The notes below the pieces were generated by a model that had not been told where the DNA came from, made no database searches, and saw only the letters and a list, made by a program, of their open reading frames with translations. Made by a program: the position numbers and the translations under genes. From Sva-07 sp963793335 (GTDB lineage Bacteria > Actinomycetota > Acidimicrobiia > Acidimicrobiales > Ilumatobacteraceae), in NCBI GenBank assembly GCA_963793335.1, contig CAWBZS010000001.1:124001-188000 (forward strand): a DNA stretch of 64,000 nucleotides, given 5' to 3'. Positions within the stretch are counted from its first letter, which is position 1. Each line of letters opens with the position of its first letter. This document shows positions 27,293 to 36,408 of this stretch, piece after piece.

Positions 27293-27379
27293 TGTCGAAG
27301 GGGGGACTTGAACCCCCACGCCCATTAATAGGGCACTAGCACCTCAAGCTAGCGCGTCTGCCAATTCCGCCACTTCGAC
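27293..27379 (-). tRNA. tRNA-Leu, anticodon GAG
   Basis: On the minus strand the acceptor arm GTCGAAG (5', from 27379) pairs with CTTCGAC (3'), discriminator A at 27293; CCA is not encoded. The anticodon stem CTAGC/GCTAG encloses the loop TTGAGGT, giving GAG. A long variable arm (TGCCC...GGGCG) is typical of class II tRNA-Leu. The T arm GGGGG TTCAAGT CCCCC is perfect. A -10-like TACAGT lies at 27398-27403, about 18 bases upstream. It reads CUU/CUC codons. Confidence 0.96.
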
Positions 27380-27437
27380 GTGGTTGTTGGGCCATTGACT
27401 GTATCCGACGGTGAACAACGCTCCACTCCTGACGCAG

Positions 27438-27674
27438 TCAGTCCATCAGGAACGTGAGCCCGACGAGCGTGAAAATCCAGATCAAGGCGAACACGAACGT
27501 GATCCGGTTGAGGTTCCGTTCGGCAGCCGACGACCCGAGCGCTGCACCGCCACCGCCGCCGAACATGTCCGACAGGCCACCACCACGACCGCTGTGCATC
27601 AAGATGCCAGCGATCAGGGCGCCCATCGCGACGACGTTGACCACGAGAGTGATGTAGAGCATGACGTCACGCAC
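27438..27674 (-). CDS. secG: Preprotein translocase subunit SecG
   Basis: SecG stabilises SecYEG during protein export. 78 residues with two membrane segments: YITLVVNVVAMGALIAGIL and ITFVFALIWIFTLVGLTFL. They are joined by the conserved MHSGRGGGLSDMFGGGGGAALGSSAAERNLNR loop region (GRGGGLSDMFGGG is diagnostic). GTG at 27674 is supported by TAGCAT ending 8 bases upstream; an internal ATG at 27662 is also possible. In many actinobacteria secG directly follows tpiA; here an opp cassette lies between them. Confidence 0.92.
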   Translation of the reverse strand: MRDVMLYITLVVNVVAMGALIAGILMHSGRGGGLSDMFGGGGGAALGSSAAERNLNRITFVFALIWIFTLVGLTFLMD

Positions 27675-27685
27675 AATTCAGCATG

Positions 27686-28256
27686 CTATCGGTCGGCGCC
27701 TGATGTCGGCGCCCACTTCGCACGACGATGAATCCATGTCGGCACCGCCTGCTCGGGCGGAGTCGGCACCGCCTCGGCGAGCTCGTCGCCGTCGTACACG
27801 GCAAACGACTCCACCGCCCTGAATTCAGCGAGCGACTCGCACTGATCGACCAGCAGGTAGCGTCGCCGCCCCCGGACGGCCACCAGGCCACCATGGGACA
27901 ACGTGCGGAGGTTCTTCACCGCACTCGGACGGGTCCGCGACAGTTGGTCGACGCTCGACCACGACATGCGATGCCGACGCAATGCCATCCGTCGTGTCAC
28001 CCCGTCACGGTCGAACGTGGAGGCGACCGGATAGTCGAACAGGGTCACCGCGGCGAACGCCAAGACCGACCAACACGACGCCGGTGGACACCACGCCCCA
28101 ACCACCACGAACCACGGCGAACAGCCCGATCGCGAGCACGGCGAACGATCCGAGCCAACTCAGCACGATCCCCCGCCACGTCGAATGCAACGTGACCGAC
28201 GGCGGTCCCGAGCGTGATGACGACGATCGAGCCGGTTCCGGCTGCGAATCGTGCAT
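27686..28256 (-). CDS. PH-domain-like membrane protein, frameshifted
   Basis: About 190 residues when repaired. A cytoplasmic start of about 25 residues (with the Ser-rich run ARSSSSRSGPP) is followed by two membrane segments (IVLSWLGSFAVLAIGLFAVV and VVSTGVVLVGLAFAAVTLF). A C-terminal domain follows (ASTFDRDGVTRRMALRRHRM ... GGLVAVRGRRRYLLVD) that resembles bacterial PH-like (bPH) domains. The frame breaks near 28062, where CTTGGCG replaces expected CTGGCG. It begins three bases after the oppF stop, so it is the last gene of the opp transcript or read from within it. Function unknown. Confidence 0.7.
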
Positions 28257-28259
28257 CGA

Positions 28260-29333
28260 TCAGCCGCCGATGGTGTCCGGCTTGCGTCCGAGCTCGACGA
28301 CCCGCTCGATCAGCGTCTCGCCCGGCTGCATGGGGAAGTGGCAGGCAACGGAGTGCCCGGGGGCGATCTCCTTGAATTCGGGCGTCTCGGCCGAGCAGAT
28401 GTCCTGGGCGATCGGACAACGCGTATGGAACCGGCAGCCCGATGGTGGGTTCGCCGGGCTGGGCACGTCGCCACGCAGGATGATGCGCCGCCGAGCTCGT
28501 TCGCGGCGGGGATCCGCCACCGGCACGGCGGACAACAGCGACTGGGTGTACGGGTGCGCCGGCTCGTCGTAGAGCGCATGACGATCAGCCAATTCGGCGA
28601 TGCGACCCAGATACATCACGGCCACACGGTCGCTCGTGTGGCGCACGACGGACAGGTCGTGCGCGATGAAGATGAAGCTGAGTTCGTACTCGTCCTGGAT
28701 CTCGTCGAGCAGGTTGAGCACCTGCGCCTGGATGCTGACGTCGAGCGCTGACACCGGCTCGTCGAGCACGATCACGCTTGGACGCAACGCCAACGACCTG
28801 GCGATACCGATGCGCTGGCGCTGACCACCGGAGAACTCGTGCGGATACCGGTTGCCGTGCTCGGGCAGCAGTCCGACGCGCTTCAGCAGCTCGCCGACAC
28901 GTTCGCGAGCCTCCTTGCGCGGCACGCCGTGGATCTTCATCGGTTCGCCGACGATCTCACTGATCGGCAGCCTCGGGTTCAGCGAGGCGTACGGATCCTG
29001 GAACACCATCTGCAAGTCGCTGCGCAGCTCGCGCAGCCGCTTCTTCGATGCGAGCGTCACCTCTTCGGTACCGAACATCACCGTTCCCGACGTCGGCTCG
29101 ATGAGACGCAGCAGGGACCGGCCCAGCGTGCTCTTGCCGCAGCCCGACTCGCCGACCACGCCGAGCGTCTCGTGCTGGAACAGGTCGAGCGACACTCCGC
29201 TGACGGCCTGCACGGCACCGACCTGGCGCCGGAAGACGCCAGCACGGATCGGGAACTCCATCACCAGGTCACGGACCGTCAGGATCGGTGCCTCGGGTGC
29301 CAGTGCGTCGAGTGGCGCCGGAGTGGAACGCAT
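28260..29333 (-). CDS. oppF: Oligopeptide ABC transporter ATP-binding protein OppF
   Basis: Second ATPase of a peptide importer, 357 residues. Walker A GESGCGKST (61-69), Q-loop MVFQDPYASLNPR, signature HEFSGGQRQRIGIA, Walker B VIVLDEPVSALD, His switch FIAHDLSVV. The C-terminal oligopeptide/dipeptide domain has NPPSGCRFHTRCPIAQDIC, with Cys residues proposed to bind an Fe-S cluster in some relatives. ATG 29333 starts the conserved frame, but a much better Shine-Dalgarno (GGAGG) points to ATG 29346 (overlapping the oppD stop) in another frame, so an extra base in the first codons is suspected. Confidence 0.9.
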   Translation of the reverse strand: MRSTPAPLDALAPEAPILTVRDLVMEFPIRAGVFRRQVGAVQAVSGVSLDLFQHETLGVVGESGCGKSTLGRSLLRLIEPTSGTVMFGTEEVTLASKKRLRELRSDLQMVFQDPYASLNPRLPISEIVGEPMKIHGVPRKEARERVGELLKRVGLLPEHGNRYPHEFSGGQRQRIGIARSLALRPSVIVLDEPVSALDVSIQAQVLNLLDEIQDEYELSFIFIAHDLSVVRHTSDRVAVMYLGRIAELADRHALYDEPAHPYTQSLLSAVPVADPRRERARRRIILRGDVPSPANPPSGCRFHTRCPIAQDICSAETPEFKEIAPGHSVACHFPMQPGETLIERVVELGRKPDTIGG

Positions 29334-29342
29334 CCACGGTGT

Positions 29343-30338
29343 TCATGATCCGACCTCCACAGGACTCGTCAGGTCGCCGACACGGTGGCATCGGCTGGCG
29401 TGGCTGTCGTTCACGAAGACGACCTCGGGTACCGAGCCGGCGCAGGTGTCGATGGCGTGCGCACATCGGGGGCGGAAGGCACAGCCGGGGCTTGGATTCA
29501 GCAAGCTCGGTGGGTTCCCGGGAATCGGCCTCCAGCGTGTCGCGGAGCCCGTCGAGGTCCGGGATCGAGTTCAGCAGCGCCATCGTGTACGGGTTGCACG
29601 ACTCGTAGAAGATGTCGTCGAGACCACCGGTCTCCATGAGGCGACTGGCGTACATCACCTGCACACGGTCAGCCGAGCCGGCGACGAGGCCGAGGTCGTG
29701 GGTGATCAGCATCATCGCCGAACCGGTGGCCTCCTGCACGTCGTGCAGCACCTCCATCACCTGCGCCTGCACCGTCACGTCGAGGGCCGTGGTCGGCTCG
29801 TCGGCGATCAGCAGCTTGGGGTCGTTGCAGATCGCCATGGCGATCATCGCCCGCTGGCGCATCCCGCCGGAGTACTCGTGGGGGTGCTGATAGGCACGAC
29901 GCTTGGGCTCGGGCACACCGACCAGCGACAGCAGGTCGACCGTGCGCTCCATGGCCGCCTTCTTGGACAGGTCGGAGTGGATCCGGATCGCCTCGGAGAT
30001 CTGCTCACCGACCGTGAACACCGGGTTGAGCGCCGTCATTGGGTCCTGGAAGATCATCGCGATGTCACGCCCACGGATCGAGCGCATCTCGTCTTCGGAC
30101 AACTCGAGGACGTCGATGCCGTCGAACATCACCGTGCCCGTGGTGTCGGTGTTGCCCGGGATGCAGGCGCATCAACGCCAGCGCCGTCACCGACTTGCCC
30201 GAGCCGGACTCGCCGACGACGGCCAAGCACCTCGCCGGGGTTGATCTCGAAGCTCACGTCGGAGACCGCTTGCACGACGCCAGCGTCGGTGCGGAACGAC
30301 ACGCTCATGTTGTCGACCTTCAGCAGTGGAGTCGACAT
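29343..30338 (-). CDS. oppD: Oligopeptide ABC transporter ATP-binding protein OppD, three frameshifts
   Basis: First ATPase of the importer, about 330 residues when repaired. Start MSTPLLKVDNMSVSFRTDAG. The frame breaks at about 30225 (GTGCTTGGCC, expected GTGCTGGCC), which restores Walker A GESGSGKSV. It breaks again at about 30156 (CCCGGGC, one G too many), which leads into PGNTDTTGTVMFDG. A third break near 29530 (GAGGCCG) recovers NPPSLLNPSPGCAFRPRCAH. Between breaks: DPMTALNPVFTVGEQ, SGGMRQRAMIAMAI, LLIADEPTTALDV and MLITHDLGLVA. Each repair needs removal of one base. The recovered stop overlaps the ATG at 29346. Confidence 0.85.
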
Positions 30339-30339
30339 C

Positions 30340-31294
30340 TCAGCCTTTCTCGTTCTTCGAACGAGGATCGAGCGCATCGCGGAGTCCGTCTCCGAGGAAG
30401 TTCACGCACAACACGATGAACACGATGCAGAAGCCGGGCGTCAGGACACGAATGGGGTCGTCATCGATGCTGCCCTTGGCGTCGGCCACGAGCGTTCCGA
30501 GCGACGCGTTCGGCGGTTTCACACCCAGACCGAGGAACGACAGGGTGCTCTCCAACACGATCACCGTGCCGATCAGCAGCGTGACCTCGACCACGACCGG
30601 ACCGATCACGTTCGGCAACACGTGCCGGAAGATGATCCGCATGTGCGACGCGCCCGCAGCGCGCGCCGCCATGATGTATTCCTGTTCCTTGATCGAGAGC
30701 ACGACGCCTCGCACCACCCTGGCAATTCGGGTCCAGAGCAGAGCGGACAGCACCAGGGCCAGCGACAGTGCCGAGCCACCGAAGTAGAGGCTGAAGATCG
30801 ACAGGATGATCAGTGCGGGCACCACCAGCACGATGTTGACCATCTGCGAGATCAGAATGTCCAACCACCCACCGAAGTAGGCAGCGAGCGCCCCGAGCAT
30901 CGTGCCGAGTGCGGTGGCGATGAATGCGGCGACGAAGCCGATCCGGAACGAGTACAACCCACCCTTCGCCGTTCGCACGAACAGGTCGCGACCGATCTCG
31001 TCGGTGCCGAACCAGTGGTCGCCGGACGGTCCCTGGAGGCGGGCGGCGATGTTGCGCTCGTCGAACTCCCACGGGCTGAGCATCGGGCCGATGATGAACG
31101 CCGCCAGGATGAAGATCAGCCCGAACATGCCGAGCAGTGCCAGACGATGATGGGTGAATCGTTTCCATGCGAGCTTGCCGAACGTCGTCGGCGCCTCGGT
31201 CAGCCCCTCGAGTTCGCCGGCGCTGAAGACCGGAACGTGATGTTCGTAGCGCTGCGTGTCGTAGTTCTCTTGGTCGGGTCGAGTCGGTGGTCAT
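30340..31294 (-). CDS. oppC: Oligopeptide ABC transporter permease OppC, one frameshift
   Basis: About 317 residues when repaired. ATG 31294 begins MTTDSTRP; removing one A from CCAAGAG near 31272 continues ENYDTQRYEHHVPVFSAGEL and LAWKRFTHHRLAL, then joins the intact frame MFGLIFILAAFIIGP. Six membrane segments; periplasmic DHWFGTDEIGRDLFVRT and the cytoplasmic coupling loop EYIMAARAAGASHMRIIFRHVLPN (EAA motif) identify OppC/DppC. Without the correction, the next in-frame start (31128) would cut the first membrane segment's leader. Seven bases follow oppB; one base separates it from oppD. Confidence 0.87.
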
Positions 31295-31301
31295 CGTGGC
31301 C

Positions 31302-32257
31302 TCAGTCCAATCGAATCCGCGGGTCGAGGACGCCATACATGATGTCGGCGACCAGGTTGAAGATCACGGTGATGATCCCGGTGAACAGCACGATGCCGAG
31401 CACCAGATAGATGTCGGCGTCGTTGAGGCCTCGGATGAACGCCGGCCCGAGCCCGGGCCACGAGAAGATGCTCTCGGTGACCACCGACCCACCGAGCAGT
31501 GCGGAGAAGTTGAGCGCCCAGAGCGTCACCAGCGGAATGAGGGCGTTGCGCAGCGCGTGCTTCCACACCACCTTGTTCTCCGGGAGCCCCTTTGCCCGGG
31601 CGGTGCGGATGTAGTCCTGGTTGAGCGTCTCCAGCATCGACGCCCGCCCGAAACGGCTGTCGGCGGAGATGAACAGAATCGACAGCGACAGCACCGGCAG
31701 CGCGATGTCGCGTATCAGTTCGAGGAAGTTCTCGTTGGTCTTGCGGCCGGTGTTGAAGGGCTTGATACCGAACCAGTTCTCCAGCTGGACACCGAAGATG
31801 TTCTGGATCAGCAGCGCCAACACGAACGAGGGGAAGGCCAGGCCGAAGAAGGCCAGGCCGGTGAGTGCGTAGTCACCCTTCGAGTACTGGTGGCGGGCCG
31901 AGTACACCGAGAGCAGCAGCGCCACGACGGCGCTGATGAGGAAGGCCGGAATGGCGATCAGCGCCGTGTTCCAGCCCCGGTCGAGGATGATCTCGCCGAC
32001 GGGGTCGCCGATACTGCTCGAGTCCCCAAGTTGCCGCCGAGCACATCGGCGAACCACGTGAACGGACGCAGCCACACGTTCACGTCGAGGTTGTACACCT
32101 CGGTGATCTGATCGAATCCGTCCTGGCAACGAGGCAGACAGAGATAGAACGCAGCTCTCGGATCGGTGGTGAGCGAAATACCAACGTGCACCAGGTACAG
32201 CGCGATGATCAGCAGCGGAACCGTGGTGAGCAGACGTCTGATGATGTAAGCGAACAC
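31302..32257 (-). CDS. oppB: Oligopeptide ABC transporter permease OppB, one frameshift
   Basis: About 318 residues when repaired. The N-terminus MFAYIIRRLLTTVPLLIIAL is the classic OppB start. The frame is lost near 32023-32030 in GGCAACTTGGGG and resumes as GDSSSIGDPVGEIILDRGWN; here a base appears missing, in contrast to the extra bases elsewhere. The remainder has the periplasmic NWFGIKPF region, the coupling loop DYIRTARAKGLPENKVVWKH and ALLGGSVVTESIFSWPGLG. GTG at 32257 has GAGGT upstream. A stem-loop separates it from oppA. Confidence 0.87.
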
Positions 32258-32307
32258 AGTGTGAGGACCTCGGGCCGAGACAGTAGACGAAAACGGGCGC
32301 GGAAACG

Positions 32308-32335
32308 GAACGGGGCCCCTTCCGGGGCCCCGTTC
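32308..32335 (-). terminator. GC-rich hairpin between oppA and oppB
   Basis: A perfect 12-base stem (GAACGGGGCCCC / GGGGCCCCGTTC) with loop TTCC. On the minus strand it follows the oppA stop by about 34 bases and is trailed by short T runs (CCGTTTCC ... CGTTTTCG). Such intergenic hairpins usually reduce read-through so that the binding protein is made in excess over the permeases and ATPases, and can protect the oppA mRNA end. Confidence 0.7.
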
Positions 32336-32369
32336 GTTTCACATGTTGTTCAGGTGTTCAAGGCGCCGA

Positions 32370-34259
32370 TCAGCTTGCGAACTGGAAGTCCGCAACGTTG
32401 GTCAGCGGGCCTGCACCCTGGGCGTCGGGAGCGACACCGGCCTGCGCGAGCGCACCGGTGTAGCCGTAGAACGACGGCTTCTGGGTGAGGGGGAGCATGA
32501 ACAGCCCGCCCTCGGGGTCCGATTCCAGCGTGGTCACGAAGGTGTCCAGCTGGTTGTAGCAGTCGGCGCGCTCGTCGGCGTCGACGGTTGCGTCACACTC
32601 GTCAGCGAGGGCTTCGAACTCGTCGTTGGCGAACCCGTACGGGTTGTTCTCGCCACCGGCGCGGTACGAAGAGGTCTGGCCACCGGGCCACGGGCCACCG
32701 ACCCATGCGAACTGGGTGATGTCCCAGATGTCGCAGTTGCCGGAAGCGCCACCGCTCGTCGAGCACTCGATCGAGCCCTCGGAGAACGGCACCTCGCTGA
32801 AGTAGGCGGCGCCTTCGACGTTGTCGATGACGATGTCGATGCCAGCGTCGGCCATCTGCGCCTGGATGAGTTCCTGCTGGATCTCACGCAGACGGTTGCC
32901 GCCGGTGGTGCCGACTCGCAGCGAGAGCACGCCGTCTTCGGGGTGCTCGTAGACGCCGTCGCCGTTCAGGGCGTAGCCAGCCGACTCGAGCGCAGCAGCA
33001 GCCGACTCGATGTCACCTGCGCCGTAGCCGGCATCGCCGGCGTGGTTGACGTAGGTGGACTGGTTCGACAACCAGTAGGTGTTGCCCAGACCATCGGCCG
33101 GCAGTGTGTCGCCGAACAGCGGGGTGTACAGACCAGCCATGACCTCCGACTTGTCCATCGCGTAGGCGAGGCCCTCGCGCACTTCGGGCTTGCTGAGGTG
33201 CACGTTGTTCAGGTTGAGGCCCCAGTGCTCGAAGACCGGACCGGCCGAGCTGGCCACCGTGAAGGTGTCGTCGCTGGCGAGTTCCTCGAACGCGAGCTGC
33301 GGCTGCGTCATGACGATCTGCGCTTCGCCGGCCTTCAGCGCGTTGATCTGCGCATCGGTGTCGGTCACGAAGTTGACCTGCACGCCGTCGACGATGGCAA
33401 CGCCATCGTTCTGTGCGTCGGGGCTGTTCGAGCCGAAGTAGCTGTCGTTGCGCACCATGTTGAACTGGATGCCCTTGTCCCACGATTCGAACATCATGGG
33501 CCCGGACGATGCGATGATCTCGCCGTCGGCCGTGGTCCACTCGCGAAGCGCCTCGTTCAGCTCAGCAGCTGCGGTGGCGGGATCGTCGGAGAACTGGTGC
33601 ATCGGGTACACCTCGTTGAGGACGCCCTGCCAACCGGCGTAGAACGACTCCCACGTGATGCTGAACTCGGTCGGGCTGGTCACCGTGAAATCGGTGATCG
33701 TGTCGAGACCGGTACGGTCACCGAGCAGGTAGATGTAGGCGGGGTTGCCGTCTTCATCGGTGCCGTCGGCGGCCATGATGGCGTTGTAGGTCCACTCGAC
33801 ATCGTCGGCGGTGAGGTCGTCGCCGTCGCTCCACACGAGGTCGGAACGCAGCGTGAAGTCACCGGTGACGGTGCCGTCGTCGTTCTCGGTGATCGTGGCT
33901 TCGCCGTCGAGCAGCTCCGGGTAGTACTCCGTTGCACCGGAGATGCCGTGAAGGCCCTCGAGCATCGGTGAGCGCAGCCACGACGTGATCGAGAGGTTGT
34001 TCTCCGGATCGTCGAGGTGCAGGTCGGGCGGCTCCTGCTCGTGGGCCCAGACGAGCGTTCCGCCGTCGGAACCCTCGACCATGTCGTCGCCCTCGTCGCC
34101 GCCTTCGGCGGCTTCGGTGGTCTCGGTGGTGTCGCCGCCACCGGCATCGGTGCCCTCGGGTGCGCTGGTGCTGTCATCGTCGCTGCCACAGGCTGCGAGA
34201 ATCAACGCCGACGCTGCCGCAACGGCGAGGAGCTTGGAGCTCCGTCGTGTCGTGTTCAC
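32370..34259 (-). CDS. oppA: Peptide ABC transporter substrate-binding lipoprotein
   Basis: SBP family 5 protein of 629 residues that captures peptides or similar solutes outside the membrane. Lipoprotein signal peptide with lipobox LILAAC (Cys24), a Thr/Glu/Asp/Gly spacer to about residue 65, then the family signature GGTLVWAHEQEPPDLHLDD. Later VREGLAYAMDKSEVMAGLY marks the second lobe. The gene is intact in spite of several frameshifts in the genes downstream. GTG 34259 has a perfect AGGAGG 7 bases upstream. Confidence 0.93.
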   Translation of the reverse strand: MNTTRRSSKLLAVAAASALILAACGSDDDSTSAPEGTDAGGGDTTETTEAAEGGDEGDDMVEGSDGGTLVWAHEQEPPDLHLDDPENNLSITSWLRSPMLEGLHGISGATEYYPELLDGEATITENDDGTVTGDFTLRSDLVWSDGDDLTADDVEWTYNAIMAADGTDEDGNPAYIYLLGDRTGLDTITDFTVTSPTEFSITWESFYAGWQGVLNEVYPMHQFSDDPATAAAELNEALREWTTADGEIIASSGPMMFESWDKGIQFNMVRNDSYFGSNSPDAQNDGVAIVDGVQVNFVTDTDAQINALKAGEAQIVMTQPQLAFEELASDDTFTVASSAGPVFEHWGLNLNNVHLSKPEVREGLAYAMDKSEVMAGLYTPLFGDTLPADGLGNTYWLSNQSTYVNHAGDAGYGAGDIESAAAALESAGYALNGDGVYEHPEDGVLSLRVGTTGGNRLREIQQELIQAQMADAGIDIVIDNVEGAAYFSEVPFSEGSIECSTSGGASGNCDIWDITQFAWVGGPWPGGQTSSYRAGGENNPYGFANDEFEALADECDATVDADERADCYNQLDTFVTTLESDPEGGLFMLPLTQKPSFYGYTGALAQAGVAPDAQGAGPLTNVADFQFAS

Positions 34260-34266
34260 GTATGTG

Positions 34267-34273
34267 TCCTCCT
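34267..34273 (-). promoter_or_regulatory. Strong Shine-Dalgarno of oppA
   Basis: AGGAGGA on the minus strand, 7 bases before the GTG start. It is one of the strongest ribosome sites in the window and contrasts with the many genes that lack any leader. It suits a binding protein made in high amounts. Confidence 0.8.
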
Positions 34274-34470
34274 GGAAGATGAATATTGATCAGGGAAGTC
34301 ATGTGCTGCGGGAACCGCCCGGCGTTGCCGGCGTTCAACCACAGCTGAACGTCTTCGAACCCCCTCCCCGGTGGTACGAAGTGCCACGACCATAGCAGTA
34401 CGGGTTACCGAGGGGTAGCGGCAGTCGTTTCGGCTGTGTGAAAAGTCAACGGTGCCGACGACGCAGCCCG

Positions 34471-35241
34471 CTACGAACCGAACTGGACGATGCTCGCGAA
34501 TTCGTCCGCATCGAGGCTGGCCCCGCCGACCAACGCGCCGTCGATGTCGGGTTGCCCCATCAACTCGGTGGCGTTGGCCGCCTTCACCGAACCGCCGTAT
34601 TGGATGCGCACGGCCTCGGCGGTGGCGTCGTCGGTCATGGTTCGAATCTTGGAGCGGATGGCTGCGCACACGGCCTGCGCGTCGTCGGAGGTGGCGGTCT
34701 TGCCGGTGCCGATCGCCCAGATCGGCTCGTACGCGATCACGAGCGAGGCGATCTGTTCGTTGGTCCGCCCGGCGAGCCCGGCCTCGATCTGGCCGAGCAC
34801 CTTCGACTCGGTTGCTCCCGCTTCACGCTCTGCGAGCGTCTCGCCACAGCACATGATCGGGGTCATGTGGTGCGCCTGGACCGCTGCGACCTTCTTGTTG
34901 ACCATCTCGTCGGTCTCACCGAAGATCTCACGCCGCTCGGAGTGCCCGACGATCACGTAGACCACGTTCAGCTTCTCCAAGAACCCGGGGGCGACCTCGC
35001 CGGTGAAGGCCCCGCTGTCCTCCCAGTGGCAATGCTGCGCGCCGAGGTGGAACTCGAGATCCTCCGACTCGATCACGGTCTGGATGCTGCGAATGTCGGT
35101 GAACGGCGGATGCACGCTCACGTCGACGTCCTGGAACGTCTCCTTCGGCACCAGGTAGTGCAGTTTCTGCACGGTCTGGATCGCCTCGAAGTGGTTGAGG
35201 TTCATCTTCCAGTTGCCGGAGATGAGCGGTCGTCGGGCCAT
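34471..35241 (-). CDS. tpiA: Triosephosphate isomerase
   Basis: Interconverts dihydroxyacetone phosphate and glyceraldehyde 3-phosphate. 256 residues. Active site: Lys13 (GNWKMNL), His100 (VGHSERR) and Glu172 in AYEPIWAIGTG; phosphate loop IQYGGSVKAAN and GALVGGASLD. Third gene of gap-pgk-tpiA on the minus strand; its start overlaps the pgk stop (TGATG), so expression is coupled. About 210 bases with no gene follow before oppA. Confidence 0.97.
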   Translation of the reverse strand: MARRPLISGNWKMNLNHFEAIQTVQKLHYLVPKETFQDVDVSVHPPFTDIRSIQTVIESEDLEFHLGAQHCHWEDSGAFTGEVAPGFLEKLNVVYVIVGHSERREIFGETDEMVNKKVAAVQAHHMTPIMCCGETLAEREAGATESKVLGQIEAGLAGRTNEQIASLVIAYEPIWAIGTGKTATSDDAQAVCAAIRSKIRTMTDDATAEAVRIQYGGSVKAANATELMGQPDIDGALVGGASLDADEFASIVQFGS

Positions 35242-36395
35242 CAGGTCCCCCTCGTCGGGTTGGGCGTTGCGTTGCGGAGTGCGGCAAGACCGGGGAGGTC
35301 GCCGTTCTCGAGGAGTTCGAGGCTGGCACCGCCACCGGTGGACACGTGGTCGACCTCGTCGTCGAGTTTGAACTGGGCGAGCGCCGCAGCCGAATCGCCG
35401 CCACCGACCACCGTGAACGCCTTGGTGTCGGCCATCGCCTGCGCAACCGTGCGGGTCCCGGAGGCGAATCGCTCGTCTTCGAACATCCCCATCGGGCCGT
35501 TCCAGAACACCACGCGAGCGTCCATGATCACGTCGGTGAACGCGGCGGCCGAGCCCGGGCCGATGTCGAACCCCTTGGCACCGTCGGGCAGACGGGTGCC
35601 GAACGTGGCGTACTGGCCGTCGGCGGTGGTCCCGGTGATGTCGTCGGGCAGATGGATCGTCTTGCCCTTCGCGGTCGCCTCGTCGAGCAGCCGGCGGCAG
35701 GTGTCGACCTGGTCGGGCTCGAACAGCGAGTCGCCGATCGGCTTGCCCTGTGCGGCGAAGAACGTGAAGCACATCGCCCCACCGATCACCAGCGAGTCGA
35801 CCACCTCCAACAACGCCTCGACGACACCGAGCTTGTCGGAGATCTTGGCGCCGCCGAGGATTGCGACGAACGGGTGCTTGGGCTTGTTCCGCAACCCGAG
35901 CAGGACCTCGACCTCCTGCTCGAGGAGGCGACCCATCGCCGACGGGACGAACTGCGGTGGGCCGACGATCGACGCATGCGCTCGGTGCGAGGCGCCGAAC
36001 GCGTCGTTGACGTAGCCGTCGACGCCGTCGACCAGCGTCGCGACGAATGCCGGGTCGTTGCCGGTCTCACCCGGGTCGAACCGCAGGTTCTCCAGCAGCT
36101 CGACGCCGGGTGCGAGCTCGGCGAGCCGAGCGCGCACCGGATCCATCGAGAACGCAGGGTCCGGCGCACCCTTCGGTCGGCCGAGGTGGCTGGCGGTCAC
36201 GACGGTCGCTCCCCGCTCGGTCAGCCAGTTGATCGTCGGCAACGCCGCTCGGATCCGGAAGTCGTCGGCGATCTCGCCGTGCTCGTCGAGGGGCACGTTG
36301 AAGTCGGTGCGTACGAGGACGCGCTTGCCCGACAAGTCGCCGAGTTCTGCTTCCAGATCCTCCAGCGTCGGTGGTGCGGTGGGGATCTCGCTCAT
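35241..36395 (-). CDS. pgk: Phosphoglycerate kinase
   Basis: Transfers the acyl phosphate of 1,3-bisphosphoglycerate to ADP. 384 residues. Signature RVLVRTDFNVPLDEHG, substrate-binding ASHLGRPKG, LLENLRFDPGETGND, AILGGAKISDK (hinge) and nucleotide site FWNGPMGMFEDERFASGT with TVVGGGDSAAAL. Starts 13 bases after gap and overlaps tpiA. Slightly shorter than the typical 390-400 residues but with no motif missing. Confidence 0.97.
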   Translation of the reverse strand: MSEIPTAPPTLEDLEAELGDLSGKRVLVRTDFNVPLDEHGEIADDFRIRAALPTINWLTERGATVVTASHLGRPKGAPDPAFSMDPVRARLAELAPGVELLENLRFDPGETGNDPAFVATLVDGVDGYVNDAFGASHRAHASIVGPPQFVPSAMGRLLEQEVEVLLGLRNKPKHPFVAILGGAKISDKLGVVEALLEVVDSLVIGGAMCFTFFAAQGKPIGDSLFEPDQVDTCRRLLDEATAKGKTIHLPDDITGTTADGQYATFGTRLPDGAKGFDIGPGSAAAFTDVIMDARVVFWNGPMGMFEDERFASGTRTVAQAMADTKAFTVVGGGDSAAALAQFKLDDEVDHVSTGGGASLELLENGDLPGLAALRNATPNPTRGT

Positions 36396-36408
36396 CGCTG
36401 GGGCTCGC

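Noticed and set aside
28060..31275. Programmed +1 frameshifting at CTT codons
   Set aside because: Several breaks share CTT, but genes are unrelated, some breaks occur in other contexts, one needs a base added, and OppC has the motif on the non-coding strand; sequence error explains all of them.
28852..31410. An 852-codon open frame on the plus strand across the opp genes
   Set aside because: It lies opposite well-supported OppC/OppD/OppF sequence; its product is low-complexity and Arg/His-rich with no domain. In high-GC DNA the opposite strand often stays open.
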